DNA of 22,574 nucleotides from an uncultured Candidatus Peregrinibacteria bacterium (lineage in GTDB: Bacteria > Patescibacteriota > Gracilibacteria > Peribacterales > Peribacteraceae). Positions 6,769-13,449 of this stretch are shown here, piece after piece (the stretch's first letter is position 1; each line of letters opens with the position of its first letter). The stretch covers positions 1 to 22,574 of the forward strand of contig CAIJNU010000095.1 of the NCBI GenBank assembly GCA_903822115.1, written 5' to 3'. Below the pieces are notes generated by a model. It did no database searches. It was not told the DNA's origin and saw nothing but the letters and a program-made list of their open reading frames with translations. The translations under genes and the position numbers were made by a program.

Positions 6769-7266
6769 ATGCAAAATACGTTCGCCCCACTACTCCTCAC
6801 ACTTCTCCTCGTGAGTTGTTCTGTGACACCGAAACAACCCGCTGTTCCCATTGCCCCTCCACTCAACACATTCCGAAGCGAGCAATACGGATTATCTTTC
6901 TCCTATCCCGCTCAGTGGCACATCAATAGTGAATCGGACAACCGTGCGCTCACGGGGCTCGACATCATCTTCTCCGCAGAAGATCCGAATGCGCACGAGG
7001 GCATGCGCATCGACACAGTTACTCCGAGGCTCACAATCGCCAAGCGCATCTACACGATTGATAAGAAGATGATTCGATCCCAAGGTGACATCTCTGTGGG
7101 CGGAGAGCCGGGAAAGATCGTAAGACAGACGAGCGGCTTCTCCAATATTTTCGTGAAGCATGGAGACTTCCTTTACGAGTTTCAAACCGGTGGAGTTCTT
7201 CTCACAAACGGAGTCATAGACTCAGTGAAGTTTTTTGCTCAATCGAGCAGCAGCAAAAGCCCCTAA
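6769..7266 (+). CDS. putative lipoprotein, 165 aa
   Basis: The start at 6769 gives a canonical lipoprotein signal: MQNTFAPLLLTLLLVSC, with lipobox LVSC and the lipidated cysteine at residue 17. The reading frame is open further upstream (ATG 6706), but that would bury the signal and include the tRNA fragment. The TATACT box 6 nt upstream also favours 6769. The mature part contains YGLSFSYPAQWHI, a pattern seen in PsbP-like and other small exported lipoproteins, followed by a mixed beta fold and a Ser-rich tail. It is probably membrane-anchored outside the cell. Specific function is unknown. Confidence 0.8.
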   Translation: MQNTFAPLLLTLLLVSCSVTPKQPAVPIAPPLNTFRSEQYGLSFSYPAQWHINSESDNRALTGLDIIFSAEDPNAHEGMRIDTVTPRLTIAKRIYTIDKKMIRSQGDISVGGEPGKIVRQTSGFSNIFVKHGDFLYEFQTGGVLLTNGVIDSVKFFAQSSSSKSP

Positions 7267-7275
7267 TTCTGAATT

Positions 7276-7318
7276 CTCCGCATTCCAGAGCCATTTTTTA
7301 GCAGCACAGAATGCCGAG
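7276..7318. repeat. imperfect inverted repeat after the lipoprotein gene
   Basis: CTCCGCATTC (7276-7285) and GAATGCCGAG (7309-7318) pair with one mismatch around a 23-nt loop that contains a T6 run. It could act as a weak terminator between the lipoprotein and SLH genes. Nothing else is visible in the 131-nt gap. Confidence 0.3.
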
Positions 7319-7397
7319 TTCTTTCAAGACATTCCCCTCGTCGACCCGTGCGTTCTATGAATTTTTCGCGTAGACTGTTTCGGTCCCTTCCCATTCT

Positions 7398-8429
7398 ATG
7401 CGCCTACCACGCGTTCTCCATGTTTGGGTATTTCTCGCGCTCGCGATCTCTCTCATTGTCATCGCGATGATCCTTCCCTCTGCGAGGGCAGCCGGTTCAT
7501 CCTTCAGTGATGTTTCTCCTGGCAGCGAACTTTTTGATGCGGTGGAGTATTTGAAAACGCAAGGAATGGTGAGCGGCTACAGCGACGGAACGTATCGCCC
7601 CGATCAACTCGTCAATCGTTCGGAAGCGGTGAAGCTCCTCATCGCAGCGAAGGGAGTTACCGATGTTTCGCAGATGACAAAGAGTTCCTTCTCGGATGTT
7701 CCTACAGGCGCGTGGTTTCTTCCTTACGTCGAATGGGCCTACCAAAAGCTTCATATCGTGGACGGCCCCCCGAAGTCGACCGCCTTTCACCCCAGTCGAA
7801 ACGTAACGAAGGCGGAGTTCATCAAGATGCTTCTGCTCTCACAAGGCGCCGATCCCAATTCATATTCCGAGATCACGCTTCCTCTCTCCTCCGACGTAAC
7901 GGATCCGAAAGCGTGGTACTACCCTACGATGCGGCTCGCATTTGCGACATCGATGACGATGGTCGGCGCGAAAGGCACAATTCAGCCGGCGAGGAACCTG
8001 ACGCGGTCGGATGTCGCTCTCCTGCTTTACCGTTATCTCCAATACAAATCCGGCAACCGGACACAGGCACTCCTGACGGAAGTGGAAGATGAATTGCTGC
8101 GCACCACGCAACAGCTAAACGAAGTGAGCGTTCGCGAGGCGGAGTATGCCTCGGCTCGCGCTCTTCTGGCTGCTAGAGGCGCGCACGATACGTCGCCGAA
8201 TGAATCTCTCGTCAATGCGGCGCTGAAGCTGACAGAAGCGTACCGCGCTCTCGTTCGCGGTTACCGCGCAAGCATCAATAAGCAGTATTCCGATGCAGCG
8301 AAACTCTGCAAGGATGCTTGGAGCATTGCGAAGACGGCGACACAATTTAATGCCGGAGTTTCTTCGCTCGCGGCGAAAGTGCAGGAAGGCGCTCAAGACC
8401 TCGCGAAGCAATGTAGGACACAGTTGTAG
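7398..8429 (+). CDS. SLH-domain surface protein with helical C-terminus
   Basis: A 343-aa exported protein. A signal peptide (1-31, cleavage after SARA) is followed by three S-layer homology domains: 36-85 (FSDVSPGSELFDAVEYLKTQGMVSGYSDGTYRPD), 98-150 (FSDVPTGAWFLPYVEWAYQ) and 165-214 (more divergent). SLH domains bind pyruvylated or secondary wall polymers and attach proteins to the envelope. Residues 220-343 are predicted mostly helical and alanine-rich, with an acidic start (LTEVEDELLRTTQQLNEV), and resemble no family I can name. The second domain has an unusual GPPKSTAFHPSRNVTKAEF turn. The promoter is unclear; TAGACT at 7371-7376 is a possible -10. There is no Shine-Dalgarno sequence. Confidence 0.9.
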   Translation: MRLPRVLHVWVFLALAISLIVIAMILPSARAAGSSFSDVSPGSELFDAVEYLKTQGMVSGYSDGTYRPDQLVNRSEAVKLLIAAKGVTDVSQMTKSSFSDVPTGAWFLPYVEWAYQKLHIVDGPPKSTAFHPSRNVTKAEFIKMLLLSQGADPNSYSEITLPLSSDVTDPKAWYYPTMRLAFATSMTMVGAKGTIQPARNLTRSDVALLLYRYLQYKSGNRTQALLTEVEDELLRTTQQLNEVSVREAEYASARALLAARGAHDTSPNESLVNAALKLTEAYRALVRGYRASINKQYSDAAKLCKDAWSIAKTATQFNAGVSSLAAKVQEGAQDLAKQCRTQL

Positions 8430-8523
8430 GCTATTCAGTTCATTTTGCTGGATTGTTCAATTGCTCAAGCTCATATACATTATGATACTTGCATAAGTCA
8501 CTGTAATTGTTTATTGTATAATT

Positions 8524-8739
8524 ATGTACACTCCCCAATCCAATGCGAATCGCGGTAGAAGTAGGCACGAATCTCCAGGAAATGGTTATGAGACCTGGGA
8601 GCATGAGCTACGGAGAGATAGAGAAGCAATAAGGAGAGAAATCTTAGCTAATGCGATTCAAGTTGTATCTCGTTTAGTGAGAAGTATTTTTCCCCCGTTT
8701 TCGAAGAGACAACCAACTATGCCAACAGAATTGGAATAA
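8524..8739 (+). CDS. possible small protein, 71 aa
   Basis: An unrecognised open frame in an AT-rich gap of 438 nt between the SLH gene and pyk. The N-terminal 25 residues are polar (Asn, Arg, Gly). Residues 24-57 form a likely amphipathic helix (WEHELRRDREAIRREILANA and VVSRLVRSIF). There is no in-frame alternative start before codon 52. TATAAT (8517-8522) is 1 nt from the ATG and too close to serve it; a weaker TTGCAT (8489-8494), 17 nt, TATTGT (8512-8517) has the usual 6-nt distance. It may equally be non-coding. Confidence 0.35.
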   Translation: MYTPQSNANRGRSRHESPGNGYETWEHELRRDREAIRREILANAIQVVSRLVRSIFPPFSKRQPTMPTELE

Positions 8740-8839
8740 TATTGATAGAGAGCTCTCTCGCCTCTGCACACATATTGAGTGGTAGCAAAGTCCTCACGCT
8801 TTTGTTGCGCTCTTCCTGGTACCGTCATCAAGAGATTCG

Positions 8840-8848
8840 TGCTATAAT
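8840..8848 (+). promoter_or_regulatory. extended -10 promoter of pyk
   Basis: TGC followed by perfect TATAAT (8843-8848) forms an extended -10 element. No clear -35 lies 16-18 nt upstream. The predicted transcription start near 8855 leaves a leader of about 13 nt before ATG 8868. Confidence 0.6.
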
Positions 8849-8867
8849 ATGTACGTAAGTTCTTCGT

Positions 8868-10289
8868 ATGCGCTTCACAAAAATCGTCTGCACGCTCGGC
8901 CCTTCCTCTCGTACTAAGGATCAGATCCTTGCTCTCGCGCATGCGGGGATGAACATTGCACGCATCAATCTTTCGCATGGAACGCTCGCGGAACATCTTG
9001 CAGTAATCGCCAAGATCAAAGGCATCAATGAAGATCTGCGTAAAGAAAACGGACCCCAGACGTGCGTAGGAATCCTGCTCGATACGAAAGGCGCGGAGAT
9101 CCGCACGGGGGATGTCGCAGAGAAAATTAATGTGGCAAAGGGGGAAGAAATTGTTTTCTCTCCTCATGAAGTGAAAGGCGAGAAACGCAAAGTGATCCGC
9201 GTGGACCACGACTATTTCGCGCAGGACGCGCGAGAGGCGGAGTGCATCCTCATCGATAACGGCATTCTCCGCTTCGATCTCGTCTCCGTTAAGGACGACG
9301 GATCCGTTGTCGCGCGCGCGCAGGAAGAAGGCTCCATCGGCTCAAGAAGGCACGTCAATCTCCCCGGAGTGAATCTCTCGATGCCGTCTCTCACGCCCGA
9401 TGACTGGAGGGACATTGCGTTCGCCGCAAAGGAGAACGTGGATTTCCTTGCTCTCTCCTTCGTTCGCGAAGCCAAAGAGGTAGAGGAGGTGCGAGCGTAT
9501 CTTCTGGAACAGGGGGCGCACATCAATCTCATCTCGAAGATCGAGACGCGTCAGGCGGTTCACAACCTTCGCGACATTGTCGCGGTGTCCGATGCTTTGA
9601 TGGTGGCTCGCGGTGATCTGGGCGTGGAAGTCCCCTTCGAAATGGTTCCCGTCATTCAAGACGACATCGTTCGTCTTGCACGCGAGGCGGGGAAGCCCGT
9701 TATCGTCGCCACGCATATGCTCGAGAGCATGATCGACTCGCCTATGCCCACACGTGCCGAGGCGACCGACATCGCTCATGCGGCGATGACGCAGACAGAC
9801 GCAACGATGCTCTCGGGTGAGACCGCCAGTGGCGCATTTCCACTCGAGTCCGTGAAAGCGATGGATTCCGTCCTTCGCGCAACGGAGGAACATCTCGCAG
9901 ATCGAAGACCAAAGGAAAGCTCCCTGTCATCCGATGTTCGATCCGCACGCGCACTCGCAGCCGTTACGCTGGCGGATGCGACGCAGGCCGATGCACTCCT
10001 CGTCATCACGCTTTCGGGGAAGACCGCGCTCGAAGTCTCGCGCTTCCGTCCACAAGTTCCGATATTGGCTTTCACCTCTTCGCCGAATATTCAGCACATG
10101 CTGCAGCTCTCGTACGGCGTTCTTCCCATCTGCATTCCCTTCGATTCCAATCCCGAAACTACGCTGAAGGCCGCAATGCAGGAAGGGGTGCGTCTGGGGT
10201 TTCTGAAGCCGGAGCAACACGTCGTAGTCGTTTCGGATACGCAAGCCGATAAGGCGAGCGTGAACTCCATTCAGTTGAGAGTCATCTAA
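8868..10289 (+). CDS. pyk: Pyruvate kinase
   Basis: Pyruvate kinase converts phosphoenolpyruvate and ADP to pyruvate and ATP, the last ATP-yielding step of glycolysis. The 473-aa product starts with TKIVCTLGPSSRTKDQI, has the substrate-loop NIARINLSHG, LLDTKGAEIRTG, the catalytic lysine in LISKIETRQAV, MVARGDLGVEVP, and MLESMIDSPMPTRAEATDIA. The C-terminal domain (about 350-473) is present but lacks the extra PEP-utiliser domain. Several conserved positions are changed: A for P in TKG(P)EIRTG, D for K in V-P-x-I-Q-K, and TQTDATMLSGE where DGTDAVMLSGE is usual. Its stop overlaps the convergent ftsL-like gene by 4 nt. Confidence 0.95.
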   Translation: MRFTKIVCTLGPSSRTKDQILALAHAGMNIARINLSHGTLAEHLAVIAKIKGINEDLRKENGPQTCVGILLDTKGAEIRTGDVAEKINVAKGEEIVFSPHEVKGEKRKVIRVDHDYFAQDAREAECILIDNGILRFDLVSVKDDGSVVARAQEEGSIGSRRHVNLPGVNLSMPSLTPDDWRDIAFAAKENVDFLALSFVREAKEVEEVRAYLLEQGAHINLISKIETRQAVHNLRDIVAVSDALMVARGDLGVEVPFEMVPVIQDDIVRLAREAGKPVIVATHMLESMIDSPMPTRAEATDIAHAAMTQTDATMLSGETASGAFPLESVKAMDSVLRATEEHLADRRPKESSLSSDVRSARALAAVTLADATQADALLVITLSGKTALEVSRFRPQVPILAFTSSPNIQHMLQLSYGVLPICIPFDSNPETTLKAAMQEGVRLGFLKPEQHVVVVSDTQADKASVNSIQLRVI

Positions 10290-10633
10290 AGGTTCGTAGA
10301 TCCGCTCGAAGCCAACGGTGCGACGTAGCGCGCATTTGCCGCGACCGTCATGCCCGTAATGATCGGATCATCCTTGAGACGATCAAGCGCTTGAGCGTCG
10401 GCAATTTGCATGTTGAGCACCTCTTGCTCCAGAAGCAGCATCGTCCGCTCGCGTTCCAGTCCGCGCAATTCGTACCCTTTCGTGGCCGTTGCATTCTCAT
10501 GGAAGAGAATCAGGAGCGCGAGAATGAGGATGAGCGAGCCAATGCAAATCATGAGAAGCGCCGTGCTCTGCGTGACGAGTCTGCCGAGAGAAAGTCTCCG
10601 AGGCATTCCCGATGATGCGCTGCGAGTCGTCAT
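10286..10633 (-). CDS. FtsL-like bitopic cell-division protein
   Basis: A 115-aa protein with a basic N-terminus (1-22), one membrane segment (about 24-44) and a short coiled coil (about 50-88, LERERTMLLLEQEVLNMQIADA). Size, topology and position directly after rsmH match FtsL of the division and cell wall cluster, where FtsL pairs with FtsB/DivIC to activate septal wall synthesis. FtsL sequences are poorly conserved, so the call rests on architecture and context. The expected next genes (pbp/ftsI, mur genes) do not follow; the cluster ends against pyk. Confidence 0.65.
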   Translation of the reverse strand: MTTRSASSGMPRRLSLGRLVTQSTALLMICIGSLILILALLILFHENATATKGYELRGLERERTMLLLEQEVLNMQIADAQALDRLKDDPIITGMTVAANARYVAPLASSGSTNL

Positions 10634-10692
10634 GGATGAACACCAAAAGGGTAGCAGAGACGAACAGCGAGATCAGGTGACAGCCAATGCGT

Positions 10693-11673
10693 TCATGCTG
10701 TGATCTCACGACACCTGACAGCGCGAAATTTCGCGCTGCGCGCACGCGGATTACTTGCCACTTCTTCCGGCGAAGCACCAATAGGCTTTCGCGTCAGAAG
10801 TTCGAATGACGCTTCCTTCGAAACTGCCCCCGTGCGCGGATCCTTCTCCGGAGTAGTCCACGTGCGGAATGTTTCCTTCACGCACCTGTCCTCGAGAGAA
10901 TGGAAACTTATGATGCCGAGCCTCCCTCCCGGCGCGAGCAGTGGTCGCACCGATTGCAGAAATTCCTCGAGTGCGCCCATTTCGTCATTCACCGCGATGC
11001 GCAGAGCTTGAAAGATTTGCGGCAAGAGAGAAGGGGCGCGATAGCCGAATGTCGCTTCGACGAGTCCGCGTAATCCCGTCGTCGTTTCCAGCGTCGCACT
11101 TTGATGACGTGCTTCCCGAAAAATCGCAGATGCGAGTCGATGCGCCTGAGAAAGTTCGCCGTAACGTCTGAAGATTATTTTTAGCTCATCCTCCGTTGCA
11201 GCTCTGAGAAGTGTTGACGCGTTCGTACCCCTCGTCCGATCGAAACGAAGATCCAGAGGCCCGTCAGCACGAAATGAAAATCCCCTCCCCGGGTCATCCA
11301 CATGCTGGGAGCTCATGCCGAGATCAGCGAAAATCACATCAAACATCGGCAATTCCATGCGAGAGATATTCCGGAAGTTGTCGTGAATGAACGTGCACTG
11401 TCGCTCCCACTTGCCGAGGCGCCGCTTCGCCAACGCGAGATTGTCTCCGTCCGCGTCTATCGCAAACAAACGCCCCCTCTCCCCCACCGCCTTCAGGAAC
11501 GCCTCACTGTGGCCTCCAAGTCCCACGGTGGCATCAAGAACAATTTCACCGGAAGATGGCTTCAAAATACTGAGAATCGAGTCTCCGGGATGATCCCCGA
11601 GAAGAACCGGCAAATGGAGGGGGTTGGGATCGTTCACCAGGGAGATTGTCTCTGGGAAGCCGATTTGGATCAA
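10693..11673 (-). CDS. rsmH: 16S rRNA (cytosine1402-N4)-methyltransferase
   Basis: RsmH (MraW) methylates N4 of C1402 in the decoding centre of 16S rRNA. Visible features are HLPVLLGD (20-27), the SAM motif IVLDATVGLGGHSEAFL (44-60), FADLGMSSQHVDDPGRGFSF, DLRFDRTRG, and the C-terminal block LGIISFHSLEDRCVKETFR and RARSAKFRAVRC. Length is normal. The upstream end is TTG at 11673; GTG at 11637, just before NPLHLPVLL, is a reasonable alternative, and neither has a Shine-Dalgarno sequence. It precedes the ftsL-like gene by 59 nt, the classical mraW-ftsL order, and diverges from the transpeptidase gene. Confidence 0.95.
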   Translation of the reverse strand: MIQIGFPETISLVNDPNPLHLPVLLGDHPGDSILSILKPSSGEIVLDATVGLGGHSEAFLKAVGERGRLFAIDADGDNLALAKRRLGKWERQCTFIHDNFRNISRMELPMFDVIFADLGMSSQHVDDPGRGFSFRADGPLDLRFDRTRGTNASTLLRAATEDELKIIFRRYGELSQAHRLASAIFREARHQSATLETTTGLRGLVEATFGYRAPSLLPQIFQALRIAVNDEMGALEEFLQSVRPLLAPGGRLGIISFHSLEDRCVKETFRTWTTPEKDPRTGAVSKEASFELLTRKPIGASPEEVASNPRARSAKFRAVRCREITA

Positions 11674-11743
11674 GCGGAAGTTTAAGCCAAGAGCTTGCGA
11701 TATACTGCGTACACAATAGTTGTTCTGAGTTTTGAAACTTTAC

Positions 11744-11782
11744 GTCAACTCATGTTGACTTCTTTGACATCGACCATAGAAT
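11744..11782 (+). promoter_or_regulatory. promoter with overlapping inverted repeat upstream of the transpeptidase gene
   Basis: TTGACT (11755-11760, 5/6) and TAGAAT (11777-11782, 5/6) are 16 nt apart. The -10 ends 8 nt before TTG 11791. A perfect inverted repeat GTCAAC-TCAT-GTTGAC (11744-11759) covers the -35 box, an arrangement typical of a repressor operator. It sits in the 117-nt divergent gap with rsmH. Confidence 0.5.
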
Positions 11783-11790
11783 AGCGCGCT

Positions 11791-12327
11791 TTGTTTTTGA
11801 AGATTCTCTCCGTCGGCCTTTCTATCTTTCTCTCGACGTCATTCGCGTCCGGATCAGCACTGTCACTTGGCACGTGGGTGCCACAAGCGGGAGACAAATT
11901 TATTGTCGACACGAAACAGAACATCGGATACTTGATGCATGAAAACGCTTCTTATACTTCTTTCCCCGTCGTCACCGGTCAGCGGAAGAGAGTTCATTAC
12001 CTCGGACTCACATACGACGCATCCACTCCCGAAACAGAGTGGCACGCCGATTCCGAAGAAATCAAAGGGGATCACATCACGTTCGGATCGACCGGGAGAT
12101 TCTTTCGCCTCTCAGATTCAGACGGCCCCACCTCGTACGGCATCCACGGTCACGCTTATGCCGATGCGATGCTCGCAAAAGACGATCGTTACCGCAGCAT
12201 GGGGTGCATCATCGTGAGCGAGCGCATGCTCGATGTCATCGAGAAGACGTTCAACCAAAACCACGGTTCTCTAGAAGTATTGACGACGGACGGCAAACCG
12301 CAGGGGATCCAAACGGCGGAGCGGTGA
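11791..12327 (+). CDS. L,D-transpeptidase (YkuD)-like exported protein
   Basis: A 178-aa exported protein. The signal peptide covers about residues 1-24. The YkuD fold follows, beginning DKFIVDTKQNIGYLMHENAS. L,D-transpeptidases cross-link peptidoglycan at meso-DAP through a cysteine thioester. The first catalytic block YGIHGH (117-121) is intact. The second reads RSMGCIIVSE (135-144) instead of S-H-G-C-[IV]-R: the nucleophile Cys139 and the flanking Ser and Gly are kept, but Met replaces His and Ile replaces Arg. It may be an active variant or altered in substrate. Starts TTG 11791 and TTG 11797 are possible; the first fits the promoter. Confidence 0.8.
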   Translation: MFLKILSVGLSIFLSTSFASGSALSLGTWVPQAGDKFIVDTKQNIGYLMHENASYTSFPVVTGQRKRVHYLGLTYDASTPETEWHADSEEIKGDHITFGSTGRFFRLSDSDGPTSYGIHGHAYADAMLAKDDRYRSMGCIIVSERMLDVIEKTFNQNHGSLEVLTTDGKPQGIQTAER

Positions 12328-12364
12328 AGGCATAGACCGGCTGGCGAGGCGCTCTTCTCTTCCG

Positions 12365-12370
12365 TATACT
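12365..12370 (+). promoter_or_regulatory. -10 box of tRNA-Ser
   Basis: TATACT (5/6) lies 11 nt before the tRNA 5' end, giving a transcription start near 12377. A weak -35 (TGGCGA, 12342-12347) is 17 nt upstream. Confidence 0.4.
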
Positions 12371-12381
12371 TCATTACGCGC

Positions 12382-12475
12382 GGAGAGGTGGCTGAGTGGT
12401 CGAAAGCGCCACACTGCTAATGTGGTATACGGGATTAAACTCGTATCGGGGGTTCAAATCCCCCCCTCTCCGCCA
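12382..12475 (+). tRNA. tRNA-Ser(GCU)
   Basis: A complete class II tRNA of 94 nt including CCA. Acceptor GGAGAGG pairs perfectly with CCTCTCC. The anticodon arm CCACA-CTGCTAA-TGTGG gives anticodon GCT (reads AGC/AGU). A long variable arm (TATACGGGATTAAACTCGTATC) with its own stem is present, as expected for serine. The T arm GGGGG-TTCAAAT-CCCCC is perfect. The discriminator is G, followed by encoded CCA at 12473-12475. Confidence 0.98.
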
Positions 12476-12484
12476 TCCGTCTTC

Positions 12485-12504
12485 GCTTCGATTATGATCG
12501 AAGC
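12485..12504. repeat. hairpin just downstream of tRNA-Ser
   Basis: GCTTCGAT-TATG-ATCGAAGC is a perfect 8-bp stem with a 4-nt loop, 9 nt after the tRNA CCA. It could mark termination or 3' processing, though it has no T-tract. The rest of the 117-nt gap holds GAAGCCGCGGCG (12550-12561), shared with the tRNA-Arg downstream region. Confidence 0.5.
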
Positions 12505-12592
12505 TGCGCCGGGATTGTTCATCGAAAATGCTCTTTGGGAATCATGCAGGAAGCCGCGGCGTAGCGCAGCGGAGCCAAGCTCGTTCGACATT

Positions 12593-13339
12593 TCATTCCA
12601 CTTCTTTTGTCGCCCTTCGATACTGACACCACTCGCAGTCGGGATGAGCGAGAGGAAGAGACTCACGCATGAGACAGATGTGCGCTTCCGTGAGTGCTTC
12701 ATCAACCCAAGAAAAGTCTCCATCGTAGGGAAGAATCCTCGTGGAGAATTCCAACCTGCCGTCGAAACGCTCGCGCGCCTTGTCGGCATTCACGTAGACG
12801 AAGTACGCCGTGCTGCTGACGTCGAATCCGTTTTGAGCAAACAACCACTGGTACACCTCCACTTGCCGCTTGTATGCGTCCTTCCAAGGGCCGTCGAGCG
12901 AGACTTCCGCATCGATGCTTGTGGACTTGTAATCGACGACACTCAATCGACCCTCTGTATCCACCCACAGATCATCAATGGCACCGAAAACGAGAAATGA
13001 AGTTTTGGGATGCAGATATTGAATACCCTTGCGATTGTCACGCCACTCATCGAGGGAAGGATGACGAAACGGCACCATTTCAATACCGAACTTGCGCATG
13101 ATGGGGTGAGGCTCCCCTTCCCTCCTGCAGTGATCAAACTCCTTTTTGAGAAGAACATCGACCGCGGTATTGAGTGTGAACGCCGGTATGGACGGCTGGC
13201 TGATTCCGAGCCGTCGGTCGAGGTAGAAGCATCGCGGGCAGCGCACGAAGAGTTCCAACTTTGAGCGACTAAGCTTAAACGTGTCGCCGGACAGTGGATC
13301 GAAGATATTGCGCTGACGCTTGATGGCCATGGACATCAT
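12593..13339 (-). CDS. PD-(D/E)XK nuclease with CxxC pairs (RecB/Cas4-like)
   Basis: A 248-aa single-domain nuclease. The RecB-type motifs are in order: FGAIDDLW (118-125, acidic Asp122), VVDYKST (134-140, Asp136-x-Lys138) and QVEVYQW (159-165, the Q-x-x-x-Y motif). Two cysteine pairs flank the core, CPRC (34/37) and CEWC (235/238). This layout recalls the 4Fe-4S cluster nucleases AddB and Cas4, which use one N-terminal and three C-terminal cysteines; here the split is two and two, so zinc is also possible. The role is probably DNA end processing or repair; no helicase or cas genes are nearby. The frame is open to TTG 13384; ATG 13339 is preferred, with ATGs also at 13336 and 13330. Confidence 0.8.
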   Translation of the reverse strand: MMSMAIKRQRNIFDPLSGDTFKLSRSKLELFVRCPRCFYLDRRLGISQPSIPAFTLNTAVDVLLKKEFDHCRREGEPHPIMRKFGIEMVPFRHPSLDEWRDNRKGIQYLHPKTSFLVFGAIDDLWVDTEGRLSVVDYKSTSIDAEVSLDGPWKDAYKRQVEVYQWLFAQNGFDVSSTAYFVYVNADKARERFDGRLEFSTRILPYDGDFSWVDEALTEAHICLMRESLPLAHPDCEWCQYRRATKEVE

Positions 13340-13343
13340 CCTA

Positions 13344-13357
13344 GAGCCCGAGGGCTC
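13344..13357. repeat. hairpin directly before the nuclease start
   Basis: GAGCCC-GA-GGGCTC is a perfect inverted repeat located 4 nt upstream of ATG 13339 on the nuclease strand, in its probable short leader. It could affect translation. Confidence 0.4.
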
Positions 13358-13383
13358 AATCGTATAGTGCCTAGGAATCAGCA

Positions 13384-13399
13384 AAGATTGCGAAATCTT
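13384..13399. repeat. short hairpin with GNRA-type loop between divergent genes
   Basis: AAGATT-GCGA-AATCTT forms a 6-bp stem with a GCGA tetraloop in the AT-rich region between the nuclease gene and the EamA gene. The function is unknown; it may be chance. Confidence 0.3.
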
Positions 13400-13414
13400 C
13401 GCTATTTAGGATTG

Positions 13415-13443
13415 ATGACATTTATATTCATTTGTTGTATAAT
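13415..13443 (+). promoter_or_regulatory. strong promoter of the EamA transporter gene
   Basis: ATGACA (13415-13420, 5/6) and perfect TATAAT (13438-13443) are spaced by 17 nt. The -10 ends 6 nt before GTG 13450, so the transcript should begin at or next to the start codon. Confidence 0.65.
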
Positions 13444-13449
13444 AATATT

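Noticed and set aside
10719..10738. A perfect 20-nt palindrome (CAGCGCGAAATTTCGCGCTG).
   Set aside because: It lies inside rsmH and encodes the conserved R-S-A-K-F-R region, so codon choice over a constrained peptide is a sufficient explanation; no regulatory context is seen.
12422..13000. A 192-codon plus-strand open frame starting inside tRNA-Ser.
   Set aside because: It overlaps tRNA-Ser and is antisense to the nuclease gene, whose motifs are clear; composition is not protein-like.
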